In this document: in pieces, positions 1 to 9,261 of the stretch
Layout: each line of letters starts with the position of its first letter
How positions within the stretch are numbered: the stretch's first letter is position 1
Origin: Burkholderia sp.
Lineage (GTDB): Bacteria > Pseudomonadota > Gammaproteobacteria > Burkholderiales > Burkholderiaceae
Assembly: GCA_028292565.1 (NCBI GenBank)
Contig: JAQGMD010000176.1
Location: forward strand, 1-18,095
Reading direction: 5' to 3'
Length of the DNA stretch: 18,095 bases
Program-made: the position numbers and the translations under genes
Notes under the pieces: generated by a model
Told to the model about the DNA's origin: nothing
The model's database searches: none
Seen by the model: only the letters and a program-made list of their open reading frames with translations

Positions 1-327
1 ACCATCATCGCCACCGCGCTGATCGAAACAGGCAGCCGCATGGATGACGTGATCTACGAGGAATTCAAGGGTACCGGCAACATGGACGTGCACCTGGAGC
101 GCCGCCTCGCCGAGAAGCGCGTCTACCCGGCCATCAACCTCAACAAGTCCGGCACGCGCCGCGAAGAGTTGCTGATCAAGCCAGACCAGCTGCAAAAAAT
201 CTGGGTATTGCGCAAGCTGCTGTACGGCATGGATGAGATCGAGGCGATGGAATTCATCCTCGACAAGATGAAATCGACGAAGAACAACCTCGAGTTCTTC
301 GACATGATGCGCCGCGGCGGAAGCTGA
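1..327 (+). CDS. rho: Transcription termination factor Rho, C-terminal part (5' end outside window)
   Basis: Frame 1 is open from the first base to a TGA at 325-327 and encodes the last 108 residues of Rho, the hexameric RNA-dependent ATPase that ends transcription of untranslated RNA. The visible part is the end of the RecA-like ATPase domain. It includes the stretch [20 protein letters not shown], the segment [21 protein letters not shown] and the closing helices ending [10 protein letters not shown], all strongly conserved in bacterial Rho. The first ATG in view (position 40) is an internal methionine, not the start. The RNA-binding domain and Walker motifs lie outside the window. rpmE2 follows 168 nt later on the same strand, a common neighbour of rho in betaproteobacteria. 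Identification is from conserved sequence and is secure. Confidence 0.97.
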   Translation, partial: TIIATALIETGSRMDDVIYEEFKGTGNMDVHLERRLAEKRVYPAINLNKSGTRREELLIKPDQLQKIWVLRKLLYGMDEIEAMEFILDKMKSTKNNLEFFDMMRRGGS

Positions 328-340
328 CAGGGCAACATGC

Positions 341-390
341 GGTTGGGCAGGCTCGCCATGTACGGCCCTAGCCCAACCCACTGATTTTAT
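341..390 (+). terminator. Hairpin downstream of rho, possible terminator
   Basis: A perfect 8-bp inverted repeat, GGTTGGGC (341-348) and GCCCAACC (371-378), starts 13 nt after the rho stop. An inner AGG/CCT pairing could extend the stem past a bulged A. It is followed by ACTGATTTTATT, only a weak U-run, so it may be a leaky terminator or an mRNA-stabilising 3' end. Confidence 0.45.
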
Positions 391-398
391 TGTACAAT
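389..398 (+). promoter_or_regulatory. Possible -10 element / palindrome before rpmE2
   Basis: ATTGTACAAT is a perfect 10-bp palindrome that contains TACAAT (393-398), a good match to a sigma-70 -10 box. No convincing -35 is seen 17 nt upstream, because that position falls in the rho hairpin. If real, it would give rpmE2 its own transcript starting near 405. Confidence 0.25.
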
Positions 399-495
399 CC
401 CATTCTTTACTCCCCGGCAAGTGACCGGCAATCGGGTCAAGAAGCAATACGACCGACGAAGTGCCGATTGGCTACCAAACCTACCTGAGGCAATC

Positions 496-762
<267 letters not shown>

Positions 763-779
763 TCCTGTTGCTTCTCTTG

Positions 780-806
780 AAAAAGGCAGCTACGGCTGCC
801 TTTTTT
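780..806 (+). terminator. Rho-independent terminator after rpmE2
   Basis: AAAAAGGCAGC (780-790) pairs with GCTGCCTTTTT (795-805) around a TACG tetraloop and merges into a run of six T (801-806). It lies 17 nt after the rpmE2 stop and is a textbook intrinsic terminator. Confidence 0.93.
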
Positions 807-952
807 GTTTATCCGCCCTGGCGGTTCAGCTCACGGCCAGGCGGCAGTGTTTTCCGAGCCGTTGATTTGCCGGGGCAACCAATGACTCAGGACACTGGGT
901 TTTACGGCACAATATCGCCGAGCCGCACAAGACCAAATCCAATCCGCCATAC

Positions 953-2668
953 ATGAAGCCTGTCCGCCTTCCCGCTTCCGCTACGCATACTCTTCCGCGC
1001 TGGGTATTATTCGCCCTGTGCCTGCTGTACATCGTGCCGGGCCTTATCGGTCGCGACCCCTGGAAAGTGGATGACGCAGCCAGTTTCGGCATCATGTGGA
1101 CCATGGCCAATGGCGGACTGAGCGACTGGCTGTCACCACATATCGCCGGCCTGCCGATGCCGGAAAGAGGCCCGCTCGCCTATTGGCTGGGCGCAATCGC
1201 CATCAAGCTGTTCGGCTGGTTGCTGGGCGATGCGCTCGCAGCGCGGGTTGCCACCGTGGTCTTCTTCCTGATCGGCTCGACCGCAGTCTGGTACACCACT
1301 TACCTGCTTGGCCGTCGCTCCGAAGCGCAACCCCTGAGGCTGGCGTTCGGCGGACAACCGGAGCCGAAAGACTACGGCCGCACCCTGGCCGACGGCGCCT
1401 TGCTGATTTACCTCGGCTGCCTCGGCTTGCTGCTGCATAGCCATAGCACCAGCCCCGAAGCGCTTCAGGTTTCCCTGATCGCATTTTCCATGTATGCGGC
1501 CGCCCGCCTTTTCGAGACGGGTTCGAAGCGGGCAGCCCTGACCGTCGGTATCGCGCTTGGCTTGGTGGTGCTCTCGCGCGGCTGGGTGATTCCGCTTGCC
1601 GTGTGGCTTGCTTTGCTGGTCCTGTCGGCATTCAGGGATCGGGCCATCCTCATCCGCCTGGCCGTCATCAGCCTCCCGGTCGCTTTCATCATCGGCGAAA
1701 CATGGGTGATCGCCAACCATCTGGTCCGCCCCTTCAACAGTTCGCCGTACGACGCGTGGATGATGTGGAATTTCCGCCAGTTGAACCTGCCTTCCTGGGA
1801 TGCGCTGAGATACCTGCTGAAGAACGGGCTCTGGTTTGCCTGGCCGGCATGGCCCTATGCGGCCTGGGCGGTGTACGCGTGGCGCAAGCAGGGCCAGGCC
1901 CTGCATATCCTCCTTCCGCTGACATTTTTCGTGGCATTTGCAGTAATTGCCATCCTGAACCCCTATTCGGAAGAAAGCCTGCTGTTGTCGCTGCTCCCGC
2001 CGCTTGCGATTCTTGCGGCGTTCGGCTTGCCGACCATGAAACGCGGCGCGATCAATGCGGTCGACTGGTTCTCGGTAATGACCCTGACCACTTGTGCCGC
2101 CTTCATCTGGATCGGATGGATCGCCAAACAAACCGGCTGGCCGCCACAGATTGCGAGGAATGCATTCAAGCTGGCGCCCGGTTTCAAACCGGAATTCAGC
2201 CTGATCGCATGCCTGGTTGCAGCGTTCGCGACAGTGGGATGGATCGTGCTTGTGCACTGGCGTATTTCGCGCCGGCCTTCCGTCTTGTGGCGCGCGGTGG
2301 TACTTTCATCGGGCGGCGTCATCCTGTGCTGGTTGTTGCTGATGACGTTGTGGCTACCCTGGATCAACTATGGCAAGAGCTATGCCGGCGTCGCGAAGCA
2401 AATTGCGCAGAATTTGCCCGCGAATCACTTCTGCGTCGACACCAACGTCGGCCCCGCGCAGCGCGCGTCATTCGCCTATTTCGGCGGGATTCCGTTTGCC
2501 CGCTCCGACAGGTCACACTGCGAGTTCTTACTTTTGCAAGACAACAAAGGCAGCAAAGATAACGTGCCGGTCATCACCAGGTTCAACGAGCGATGGTTGC
2601 TGCTATGGGAAGGACATCGCCCATCGGACCGCGACGAGCGCTATCGACTTTACCGGCGCGCGTACTAG
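953..2668 (+). CDS. ArnT/PMT-like GT-C glycosyltransferase, integral membrane protein
   Basis: This 571-residue polytopic protein has many hydrophobic helices, the first near residues 17-32 and others near 96-118, 147-161, 195-226, 231-254, 318-335, 343-360, 372-390, 415-435 and 447-470. An acidic pair, DD at 40-41, lies in the first extracytoplasmic loop within WKVDDAASFG. It corresponds to the DE-type motif of ArnT/PMT glycosyltransferases, and MPERGPLAYWLGAIAIKLFG (69-88) matches the KPPLYYWL region of that family. About 100 non-membrane residues close the protein. Such enzymes transfer sugars from polyprenyl-phosphate donors to lipid A, protein or other periplasmic acceptors; the donor and acceptor here are unknown. 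No good ribosome-binding site precedes the ATG, so the start is less certain. A MATE exporter starts 12 nt downstream, probably co-transcribed. Confidence 0.85.
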   Translation: MKPVRLPASATHTLPRWVLFALCLLYIVPGLIGRDPWKVDDAASFGIMWTMANGGLSDWLSPHIAGLPMPERGPLAYWLGAIAIKLFGWLLGDALAARVATVVFFLIGSTAVWYTTYLLGRRSEAQPLRLAFGGQPEPKDYGRTLADGALLIYLGCLGLLLHSHSTSPEALQVSLIAFSMYAAARLFETGSKRAALTVGIALGLVVLSRGWVIPLAVWLALLVLSAFRDRAILIRLAVISLPVAFIIGETWVIANHLVRPFNSSPYDAWMMWNFRQLNLPSWDALRYLLKNGLWFAWPAWPYAAWAVYAWRKQGQALHILLPLTFFVAFAVIAILNPYSEESLLLSLLPPLAILAAFGLPTMKRGAINAVDWFSVMTLTTCAAFIWIGWIAKQTGWPPQIARNAFKLAPGFKPEFSLIACLVAAFATVGWIVLVHWRISRRPSVLWRAVVLSSGGVILCWLLLMTLWLPWINYGKSYAGVAKQIAQNLPANHFCVDTNVGPAQRASFAYFGGIPFARSDRSHCEFLLLQDNKGSKDNVPVITRFNERWLLLWEGHRPSDRDERYRLYRRAY

Positions 2669-2680
2669 CCGTTCAGCAGG

Positions 2681-4051
2681 ATGCAAACGCAATTACGCCA
2701 TCAGATCTCGCGGATAGCTGCGCTTGCGTGGCCGATACTCATTGGTCAACTGGCGGTCATTGCCTACGGTGTCATCGATACAGCCATGACGGCGCGCTTC
2801 TCCGCCACCGACCTCGCTGCCCTCGCCATCGGGACATCCGTTTATGTCAGCGTGTTCATCGGGTTGAATGGCGTACTGCAGGCGCTCTCCCCCATCATCA
2901 GCCAGCTGTTTGGCGCCAGGCGTTTCGAGGACATCGGCTTTGAAGTCAAACAAGGCGCCTGGCTTGCATTGTTCCTCTCGATCGCCGGCTCCCTGGTACT
3001 GGCGTTTCCCGACCCATTATTGTCGATTGCGAATGCATCGCCGGAGCTCCACGAGAAATCGGCGCTCTACCTTCGCATCCAGGCGCTGGCATTGCCGGCG
3101 TCGCTCGGTTTCCGCATTTATGCATCGTTGAATACCGCCATCGGCCGGCCAAAGATGGTGATGGTCATCCACATCGTCGGCGTCATGCTGAAGGTGCCGC
3201 TGAACGCGCTTTTCATCTTCGGCGGCCTGGGCTTGCCGGCGCGGGGCGGACCGGGATGCGCGTTGGCCACCGCAACCATTACCTGGCTCACGCTGCTGGT
3301 GGGCTTCATCATCCTGCGAACCGGGAAATCGTACCGCGCATTCCAGATCTTCGGCAGCGGCTTCGTCGCGCCGCGCTGGGCGCCGCAACGCACGTTGCTC
3401 AAGCTCGGCATACCGATGGGCTTGAGCTATCTCATCGAGGTGACGGCATTTACCTTCATGGCGCTGTTCATCGCGCGTTTGGGCGCCATCGTCGTGGCCG
3501 GACACCAGGTCACGGCGAACTTCGCGACGGTGCTTTACATGCTGCCGTTATCCATCGCCAGCGCCACCAGCACCCTGGTGGCGCAATCCATTGGCGCGCG
3601 CAAACTTGATGCGGCGCGCCGCATTGGCAATGTTGGCATCGGCCTGGCAGCCGTGCTCTCGGTCACCATCGGCTGCATCGTTTGGCTCATGCGCGATCTG
3701 ATCATCCGCGCCTATACGCCGGATGAAGCGGTTATCGCCATCGCCATGCCGCTATTCCTGTTCATCGCGTTCTACCAGTTGGGCGACTCGGTCCAGGTGA
3801 CCACCGCTTTCGTGCTCCGCGCGTACCGGGTAGCGGTGGTTCCGACGGTGATGTACGCGATCGCCCTGTGGGGCGTCGGTTTGGGAGGGGGATATCTGCT
3901 GGGACTGGACCCGCTCGGGATCAGCCCGCCTGCTTTGCAGGGCGCAGCAGGATTCTGGTTCGGCAATAGCGCCAGCCTGGTATTAGTGGCGGCCGGATTG
4001 TTGTGGTATCTGCGGAGGGTGCAGCGGCGGGCGGAGCGGGAACGCTCGTGA
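2681..4051 (+). CDS. MATE-family multidrug/metabolite exporter
   Basis: This 456-residue membrane protein has the two-fold repeated architecture of MATE transporters, with about 12 helices in two MatE domains at roughly residues 14-175 and 240-400. TM1 carries GVIDTAMTARFSATDLAALA, with Asp33 at the position of the conserved ion-coupling acidic residue of many MATE proteins. VAGHQVTANFATVLYMLPLS, a typical MatE motif, opens the second half. MATE proteins export cationic drugs or metabolites across the inner membrane using Na+ or H+ gradients; the substrate cannot be predicted. The ATG lies directly after AGCAGG, only 12 nt after the glycosyltransferase stop, so expression is probably coupled to that gene. 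Its 3' end converges on wspR, leaving a 205-bp spacer with no clear terminator on either strand. Confidence 0.92.
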   Translation: MQTQLRHQISRIAALAWPILIGQLAVIAYGVIDTAMTARFSATDLAALAIGTSVYVSVFIGLNGVLQALSPIISQLFGARRFEDIGFEVKQGAWLALFLSIAGSLVLAFPDPLLSIANASPELHEKSALYLRIQALALPASLGFRIYASLNTAIGRPKMVMVIHIVGVMLKVPLNALFIFGGLGLPARGGPGCALATATITWLTLLVGFIILRTGKSYRAFQIFGSGFVAPRWAPQRTLLKLGIPMGLSYLIEVTAFTFMALFIARLGAIVVAGHQVTANFATVLYMLPLSIASATSTLVAQSIGARKLDAARRIGNVGIGLAAVLSVTIGCIVWLMRDLIIRAYTPDEAVIAIAMPLFLFIAFYQLGDSVQVTTAFVLRAYRVAVVPTVMYAIALWGVGLGGGYLLGLDPLGISPPALQGAAGFWFGNSASLVLVAAGLLWYLRRVQRRAERERS

Positions 4052-4256
4052 TTAACCCCGGCCCGAACCCCGATTAATATCTCGCCACTTCACATTGTTC
4101 GATAATCGGTTTCGTCCGGGGCAAAGTATGGTGCAGTTCGTCCAAGCTTTCGAGCAATGCGCCTTTGTCGAAACGCTATACCGGCGACCGCAGCAGTGTA
4201 GCGTCATCCGACGTTTCGCGAGATCATTCGCGGAGCGGACCAGAAACCCGAAGGTA

Positions 4257-5273
4257 CTATAACCCCACCCGATTTTTGCCGTCGTGCTTGGCCCGGTACA
4301 AACCGATGTCCGCAAGTTCAATCAGGCGCGCCGGAACCTCACCTTCGCCGGGAACCAGCGTGGCTCCGCCGCAACTGACGGTGACCCTGTCGCCCGTGGA
4401 AGCGGCACTGTGCGAAATCCCCAGTCCCTCCACCGCGAGGCGCACCATTTCGCCAAGCATCCTGACGCCGCCCTCGGTAGTCTTGGGCAGTATCAGCGCG
4501 AACTCCTCCCCGCCAAAGCGTACCGCCAGATCGGCCGGCCGCTTGCAAGCGTCCTGAAGCGCGGCGGCGATGCGCCGCAGCACCTCGTCTCCTGCGACGT
4601 GGCCATAGGTATCGTTGTAGCGCTTGAAATCATCGACATCGATCAACAGCAACGACAACTCGGCCTGCTCGCGCCGCGCGCGCCGCCACTCTGCTTCCAG
4701 ATAGTCATCGAAATACCGGCGATTGGCGATACCGGTCAATCCGTCGGTATTCGTCAGTCGCAACAGCTCCAGATTGGTTTCCTGCAGCTTTTGCTGGCTT
4801 TCCCGCAGCGCCTGGAACGCCGCGTCGCGCTGCTTCAGGTTGATATAGAAGCGGGAGTGGTATTCGATCCGGGCCACCAGTTCAATCGTATCCGGCAGTT
4901 TCACCAGATAGTCATTGGCGCCCACACCGAACGCCGCGCTCTTGATGACCGGGTCCTCCCTGCTCGACAGCACGATGATCGGGATATCCCGCGTGGCTGG
5001 ATTATTGCGATACTGGCGTACCAGCGCGAGCCCGTCCACGCCAGGCATGACCAGGTCCTGCAGGATCACGGTGGGCCTGGTCAGCTCCGCCACACCGACC
5101 GCTTCCTCGGCACGCGCGCAGTAATGGAAGTCAATGTGTGCCTGCCTGGACAACGCGAGACGTACTGCCTGCCCGACCATGGGTTGATCGTCCACCAGCA
5201 ACACCATCATCTTGCAGTTGTCTGGAGCGGCGGGCACTCCCGCGTCAAGGCCGTGCAACATCTGTGAATCCAT
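4257..5273 (-). CDS. wspR: WspR: REC-GGDEF response regulator, diguanylate cyclase
   Basis: This is the output of the Wsp pathway, making c-di-GMP from two GTP when phosphorylated by WspE. In the 338 residues, the REC domain (about 22-140) has acidic residues Asp28-Asp29, phospho-acceptor Asp73 in [13 protein letters not shown], and Lys125 in [10 protein letters not shown] helical linker (about 141-175) leads to the GGDEF domain (about 176-338). That domain has GGEEF at 254-258, the same variant as Pseudomonas WspR, and an RxxD inhibitory site (Arg245-Asp248) five residues before it. Both catalytic and product-inhibition sites look intact. Length and sequence closely match Pseudomonas WspR (about 347 aa). 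The ATG at 5273 has a GGA about 8 nt upstream; Met5 or Met22 are alternatives. It is last in the operon, 24 nt after wspF. Confidence 0.96.
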   Translation of the reverse strand: MDSQMLHGLDAGVPAAPDNCKMMVLLVDDQPMVGQAVRLALSRQAHIDFHYCARAEEAVGVAELTRPTVILQDLVMPGVDGLALVRQYRNNPATRDIPIIVLSSREDPVIKSAAFGVGANDYLVKLPDTIELVARIEYHSRFYINLKQRDAAFQALRESQQKLQETNLELLRLTNTDGLTGIANRRYFDDYLEAEWRRARREQAELSLLLIDVDDFKRYNDTYGHVAGDEVLRRIAAALQDACKRPADLAVRFGGEEFALILPKTTEGGVRMLGEMVRLAVEGLGISHSAASTGDRVTVSCGGATLVPGEGEVPARLIELADIGLYRAKHDGKNRVGL

Positions 5274-5297
5274 TCTTGTTATTCCGTCCTGCGCGTT

Positions 5298-6308
5298 TCA
5301 TCCGAACGTGCGTATTAGTTTTGAGGCAATCAGTTCGGCCGGCACGATAGCCACTGCCGCATCAAGTTCAGCGGCAGCCTTGGGCATGCCATACACGGCG
5401 CTGGATGCGCGATCCTGGGCGATCGTGTAGTAGCCCTTGTCGCGCATGGCTTTCAGGCCAAGCGCCCCGTCTCGTCCCATGCCGGTGAGAAGCACCCCGA
5501 TGGCGTCTCCGCGCCACATACTGGCTACGCTGTGAAAAAACACGTCAATTGACGGGTGGTACGGATCATCAGCCGGATCCAAAGTATAGCCCAACCGGTC
5601 CGCACCCTTGAGCCGAAGATGCTGGTCGGTCCCTGCGACCAGGACCGTTCCGGAGACCGGCCTGTCGCCCTCGCTGACCAGACGGACCGGCATCGCGCAC
5701 TGCTGGCTGAGCCACTCGGCCAAGCCGCGTGCGAACGTGGCATCGATATGCTGTATCACGACCACCGCCGCCGGGAAGCTCGCGGGAAGCCGGCGCAGGA
5801 CTGTGGCGAGCGCGGCGGGGCCGCCGGCCGAAGCCCCGATCGCGACAAGACGGCCCGACGCCCCGCTTGTCGCCGCCGGCGTGGAAGCGGCGCCAACGCT
5901 CAGGCCCTGCCGCTCGCCGATCAGCCGCCCAACCATCTCGATTTTGGACAGCAGGGGCGCGGCGCCCTGCGCAAAATCGCCGCGCACCAGGCCGGGCGTG
6001 TCGACCGCATCCACCGCCCCGCATCCCAACGCCTCGTAGACCTTTCGCGCCTGGGCGCCTACATCGACTGTCACGATCAGGATCGCACAGGGGCTTTGCT
6101 TCATGATGAGTCGGGTGGCCTCGACCCCGTCCATGTTCGGCATCACCAGATCCATCAACACCAGGTCCGGTCTTTGCATTCTGCATAACCGGACGGCCTG
6201 TTCGCCATCACTCGCGATCCAAGTCACTTCATGCTCTGGCCGCAGCGAGAGCGCGCGGCGCAACATCTCGACCGCAAGCGATAAATCATTGACGATGCCG
6301 ATCTTCAA
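5298..6308 (-). CDS. wspF: WspF: CheB-type receptor methylesterase (REC + CheB)
   Basis: This protein removes methyl groups from receptor WspA and so damps Wsp signalling; loss of WspF in Pseudomonas gives constitutive c-di-GMP and wrinkly colonies. In the 336 residues, an N-terminal REC domain has phospho-acceptor Asp53 (LVLMDLVMPNMDG) and the GIVND opening typical of WspF. The C-terminal methylesterase (about 152-336) has a complete catalytic triad: Ser160 in GASAGGP, His187 in VIQHID and Asp280 in TGMGRDG. Translation starts at a TTG (6308-6306): TTGA overlaps the wspE stop by 4 nt, and GGAGAGG lies 7 nt upstream. The rare start codon may keep its level low relative to WspE. No ATG fits better. 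Confidence 0.95.
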   Translation of the reverse strand: MKIGIVNDLSLAVEMLRRALSLRPEHEVTWIASDGEQAVRLCRMQRPDLVLMDLVMPNMDGVEATRLIMKQSPCAILIVTVDVGAQARKVYEALGCGAVDAVDTPGLVRGDFAQGAAPLLSKIEMVGRLIGERQGLSVGAASTPAATSGASGRLVAIGASAGGPAALATVLRRLPASFPAAVVVIQHIDATFARGLAEWLSQQCAMPVRLVSEGDRPVSGTVLVAGTDQHLRLKGADRLGYTLDPADDPYHPSIDVFFHSVASMWRGDAIGVLLTGMGRDGALGLKAMRDKGYYTIAQDRASSAVYGMPKAAAELDAAVAIVPAELIASKLIRTFG

Positions 6309-8569
6309 GCGTTTGCCTCTCCAATCAGATCGACCACGACCTGGAGCAGGGTTCCGTCATCAAACGCACCCTTCGCAAGGTAATAGTCGGCGCCGGCATC
6401 AAGACCGCGGCGCCGATCTTCCTCGCGGTCCTTGTACGACACGATCATTACCGGAATCGATGCCAGGTTCAGGTCTTTCCTGATCAATGTGACCAACTCG
6501 ATGCCGTCCATGCGAGGCATGTCGATATCGGTCACCACCAGGTCGAATCGTTCGGTACGTACGGCATTCCAGCCGTCCATGCCGTCCACTGTGACGGTGA
6601 CATCATAGCCTTGATTGACTAGCAGTTTTCGCTCGAGTTCCCGCACGGTCAAGGAGTCGTCCACCACCAGTACCCGCTTGCGCCGAACCGCGCTGCCAGT
6701 GCCGGAATGGTGCCTCACATTTTCGATCGCGCCTGCACCGATCAGTTTTTCCACCGAGCGGATCATGTCATCGACATCGACGATCAGCACCGGGGAGCCA
6801 TCTTCAAGGAGTGCGCCGGCCGCGATGTCCTTCACCTTGCCAAGGCGCTGGTCAAGCGGCTGCACCACCAGCATGCGTTCACCGAGGAATCGGTCGACTA
6901 CGAGGCCGTACGTATTCTGCTGGCCGCCCACGACCACGACCGGGACGGTGGCGCCGGGCTGCGGCGTTGCGCCGCTTTGCAGGATCTGGTGGGCGGTGAC
7001 CAGTCCGATCCGCCGTCCTTCGAACGCGAAGTGCTGCTGCCCCTGCAAACTGTCGATCTGGTCCTTGCCAAGCTCCAGCGTGCGGTTGACATAGGCAAGC
7101 GGAAACGCGTAGGGTTCGCCACCGATCACTACCAGCAGGCTGCGCACTACCGACTGCGTGAGCGGGAGCTGCAACTGGAATCGGGTTCCCCGTCCCCGCG
7201 TGGTGAATATCCGTATCTTGCCACGCACCTGTTTGACCATATTCGCGACCGCGTCCAGGCCAACGCCGCGCCCGGAAACCTCGGTCACCGTCTCGCGCGT
7301 CGTGAAGTTCGGGAGCATCAGGAACTCAAGCAGCTCAGGCTCGCTCATTTGTGCGACGGTCTCGTGATTTCCCAGGTTGCGCCGCACGATGGCGGCGCGC
7401 AGAACATCGAGGTCAATGCCACCGCCGTCGTCGGCAACATTAATCTGAAGCATACCGGCAGTGTGCCGCGCCTCCAAAGTCACCATCCCTTCAGCTTGCT
7501 TGCCGCTGGCTAGCCGCTGCCCGGGAGGTTCGATCCCATGATCGACCGCATTGCGCAGCAGGTGGCCCAGCGGCGCGTCAAGGCGTTCCAGGATATCGCG
7601 GTCAATGGCGGTGTAGTCGCCCACGATGTCCAGCCGGACCTGCTTGCCGAGCGAACGGCTCAAGTCCCGCACGATGCGCGGGTAGCTACCGGTGGCGTCG
7701 GCGAACGGCCGCATGCGGCAGGCCAATGCTTCGTCGTACAGGCGCTGGGACAGGTTGACGGACCGCCGGTCGAACGTTTCCAGTTCCGCCAACTGGTTGG
7801 ACAGCATCTGCTGGCATTCCACGAGGAGGCGGCGTACCTCCAAAAGTCCTGTCTGCGCGCGGTCACTGAGTGGCAAATCGCCCAGTTCTTCATGGACGCC
7901 CTCCAGGGACCGCATGGTGTTGCGCTGCAGGCGCTTCAGCCGCAGCATGGACTCGGCGAACGGCTTCAGGCGACGCGACTCCACCAGCGACTCGCCGGAC
8001 AAGCTGAGCAACCGATTAAGATTTTCGGCCGTGACCCGCAACGCGCGATCCGTGTGCTCGCGCGACGCTTGCTCACGAATCAGCATGTCGCGATCCGGCT
8101 CTTGCAATAGTTCGCCGGCGGGCGAAATAACCACCGACTCACGCGCATGTGCAGCGTTGCCACCATGAAGGCTCGCGCCGAGCATGTCCAGAAAGCCGTC
8201 GATCTCGCTCCTGCCCTCGGCGTCGGCCCAGCCTACGTCGTTGGTCGGCGGATTGGCAATCCGATGCAGAAGATCCGATCCGCGCAGCAAGGCGTCAATC
8301 TGGCCAACGCCCAGTACCAGCTTGCCCTGTTGTGCCGACACGAAGCATTCTTCCATCTCATGGGCGACATCCACCCCGGCCGCAAGTCCGATGATGCGTG
8401 CGGCCCCCTTGAGCGAGTGAGCGGCACGCATGCACTCTTCGAGATGTTCAGCGGAGGCCGGCACGCGTTCCAACGCGAGCAGACCCGCATTCAGCAACCG
8501 CACGTGGGTTTCCACCTCCAGTCGAAACAGGTCCAGCAGCGACAGGGAATCGGGATCGTTCGCACTCAT
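6305..8569 (-). CDS. wspE: WspE: hybrid CheA-type histidine kinase with C-terminal receiver
   Basis: This kinase, gated by the WspA-WspB/WspD array, phosphorylates WspR and probably WspF. In the 754 residues, an Hpt domain (about 8-110) carries phospho-histidine His51 in AAHSLKGAAR. The linker and dimerisation region spans about 175-285. The HATPase domain (about 325-470) has the N box HLLRNAVDHGIE (336-347), G1 DDGGGID (380-386) and G2 GRGVGLD (433-439). A CheW-like regulatory domain covers about 470-610. A C-terminal REC (about 630-750) has Asp636-Asp637, acceptor Asp681 in VVTDIDMPRMDG and Lys733. This order is the WspE/CheA-hybrid architecture. ATGA overlaps the wspD stop by 4 nt and GGAG lies 7 nt upstream of the ATG. 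All catalytic residues checked are present. Confidence 0.96.
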   Translation of the reverse strand: MSANDPDSLSLLDLFRLEVETHVRLLNAGLLALERVPASAEHLEECMRAAHSLKGAARIIGLAAGVDVAHEMEECFVSAQQGKLVLGVGQIDALLRGSDLLHRIANPPTNDVGWADAEGRSEIDGFLDMLGASLHGGNAAHARESVVISPAGELLQEPDRDMLIREQASREHTDRALRVTAENLNRLLSLSGESLVESRRLKPFAESMLRLKRLQRNTMRSLEGVHEELGDLPLSDRAQTGLLEVRRLLVECQQMLSNQLAELETFDRRSVNLSQRLYDEALACRMRPFADATGSYPRIVRDLSRSLGKQVRLDIVGDYTAIDRDILERLDAPLGHLLRNAVDHGIEPPGQRLASGKQAEGMVTLEARHTAGMLQINVADDGGGIDLDVLRAAIVRRNLGNHETVAQMSEPELLEFLMLPNFTTRETVTEVSGRGVGLDAVANMVKQVRGKIRIFTTRGRGTRFQLQLPLTQSVVRSLLVVIGGEPYAFPLAYVNRTLELGKDQIDSLQGQQHFAFEGRRIGLVTAHQILQSGATPQPGATVPVVVVGGQQNTYGLVVDRFLGERMLVVQPLDQRLGKVKDIAAGALLEDGSPVLIVDVDDMIRSVEKLIGAGAIENVRHHSGTGSAVRRKRVLVVDDSLTVRELERKLLVNQGYDVTVTVDGMDGWNAVRTERFDLVVTDIDMPRMDGIELVTLIRKDLNLASIPVMIVSYKDREEDRRRGLDAGADYYLAKGAFDDGTLLQVVVDLIGEANA

Positions 8570-9261
8570 GCAATGCTCCGGTCAAGCGCATAAAACAGCA
8601 AATCGCCGTCGACAACCCCGACGGTCCTGTCCCGCCAGGAAAGAATGCCCTTCGTGTAAGGCGCAGCCGTATGGCCGACGGTAGAGGGAACAGCTGTCAT
8701 TGCAGACCGCGAAAAGCGATGTACTCCATCCACTTCATCGACAGGAAACACAATCGTGTGTTCGCCATGGTTTGTCACCAGCATGGGTATAAACAGGTTG
8801 CGATTCCGGACCTGCTCTCCCGCGGCGGGTTTTTCGATTTTCAGCAACCGCGCCAGCGACATGCACAGCACCAGCGCACCGCGAATGTTGACTATCCCCA
8901 GCACGGCGTCATTCCGCTGGTGTGGCAATGTATGGACCTTGCGCTCTTCCGCAATTTCCCTGATCAGTGCGCTCTGCAGTCCAAGCCATTCGTCCCCGAT
9001 CCGGAAAATCAGAATTGATTCCGCGTCGCCCACCGGCAGCCGCTCCGGGCTGGCGGATTGGCTGTGCCAGGTGGCCGCCCCGCCGTCAGGAAGCGCACGG
9101 TCGAGCAAGATGGCTGCCGCCGCCATGTAAGCGGGACAGTTTCGACAATGCACATGCTGTTTCAGTTCCGGGCACGAACCATCACCGCGGATGCCGATCC
9201 GGTTCCAGCAATCGTCGAAGCGCTGCAAGGGCGCGGCCATGCCGTCGGAAGTTTTATCCAT
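8566..9261 (-). CDS. wspD: WspD: CheW-like coupling protein with N-terminal Cys motif
   Basis: One of two CheW-type adaptors that link receptor WspA to kinase WspE. In the 231 residues, a CheW domain occupies about 80-225 (ILIFRIGDEWLGLQ, then VLGIVNIRGALVLCMSLARL, the conserved CheW core). Ahead of it is an unusual roughly 45-residue segment with four cysteines, Cys18, Cys30, Cys39 and Cys42 (spacing C-x11-C-x8-C-x2-C), plus His36 and His38. Ordinary CheW lacks this segment; I recall a similar one in Pseudomonas WspD. It could bind metal or mediate localisation, but no function is assigned. The ATG overlaps the end of wspC by 8 nt (ATGGATAA) with no clear ribosome-binding site, implying translational coupling. 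Confidence 0.93.
   Translation of the reverse strand: MDKTSDGMAAPLQRFDDCWNRIGIRGDGSCPELKQHVHCRNCPAYMAAAAILLDRALPDGGAATWHSQSASPERLPVGDAESILIFRIGDEWLGLQSALIREIAEERKVHTLPHQRNDAVLGIVNIRGALVLCMSLARLLKIEKPAAGEQVRNRNLFIPMLVTNHGEHTIVFPVDEVDGVHRFSRSAMTAVPSTVGHTAAPYTKGILSWRDRTVGVVDGDLLFYALDRSIA

Noticed and set aside
421..495. GTG start for L31 at 421, giving a longer protein
   Set aside because: The added 25 residues are not part of L31; the ATG at 496 has GAGG in the right place and fits the family length.
1603..2562. 319-codon plus-strand frame within the glycosyltransferase gene
   Set aside because: Shadow of a GC-rich membrane-protein gene; its composition is not protein-like, while the 953-2668 frame has clear helices and motifs.
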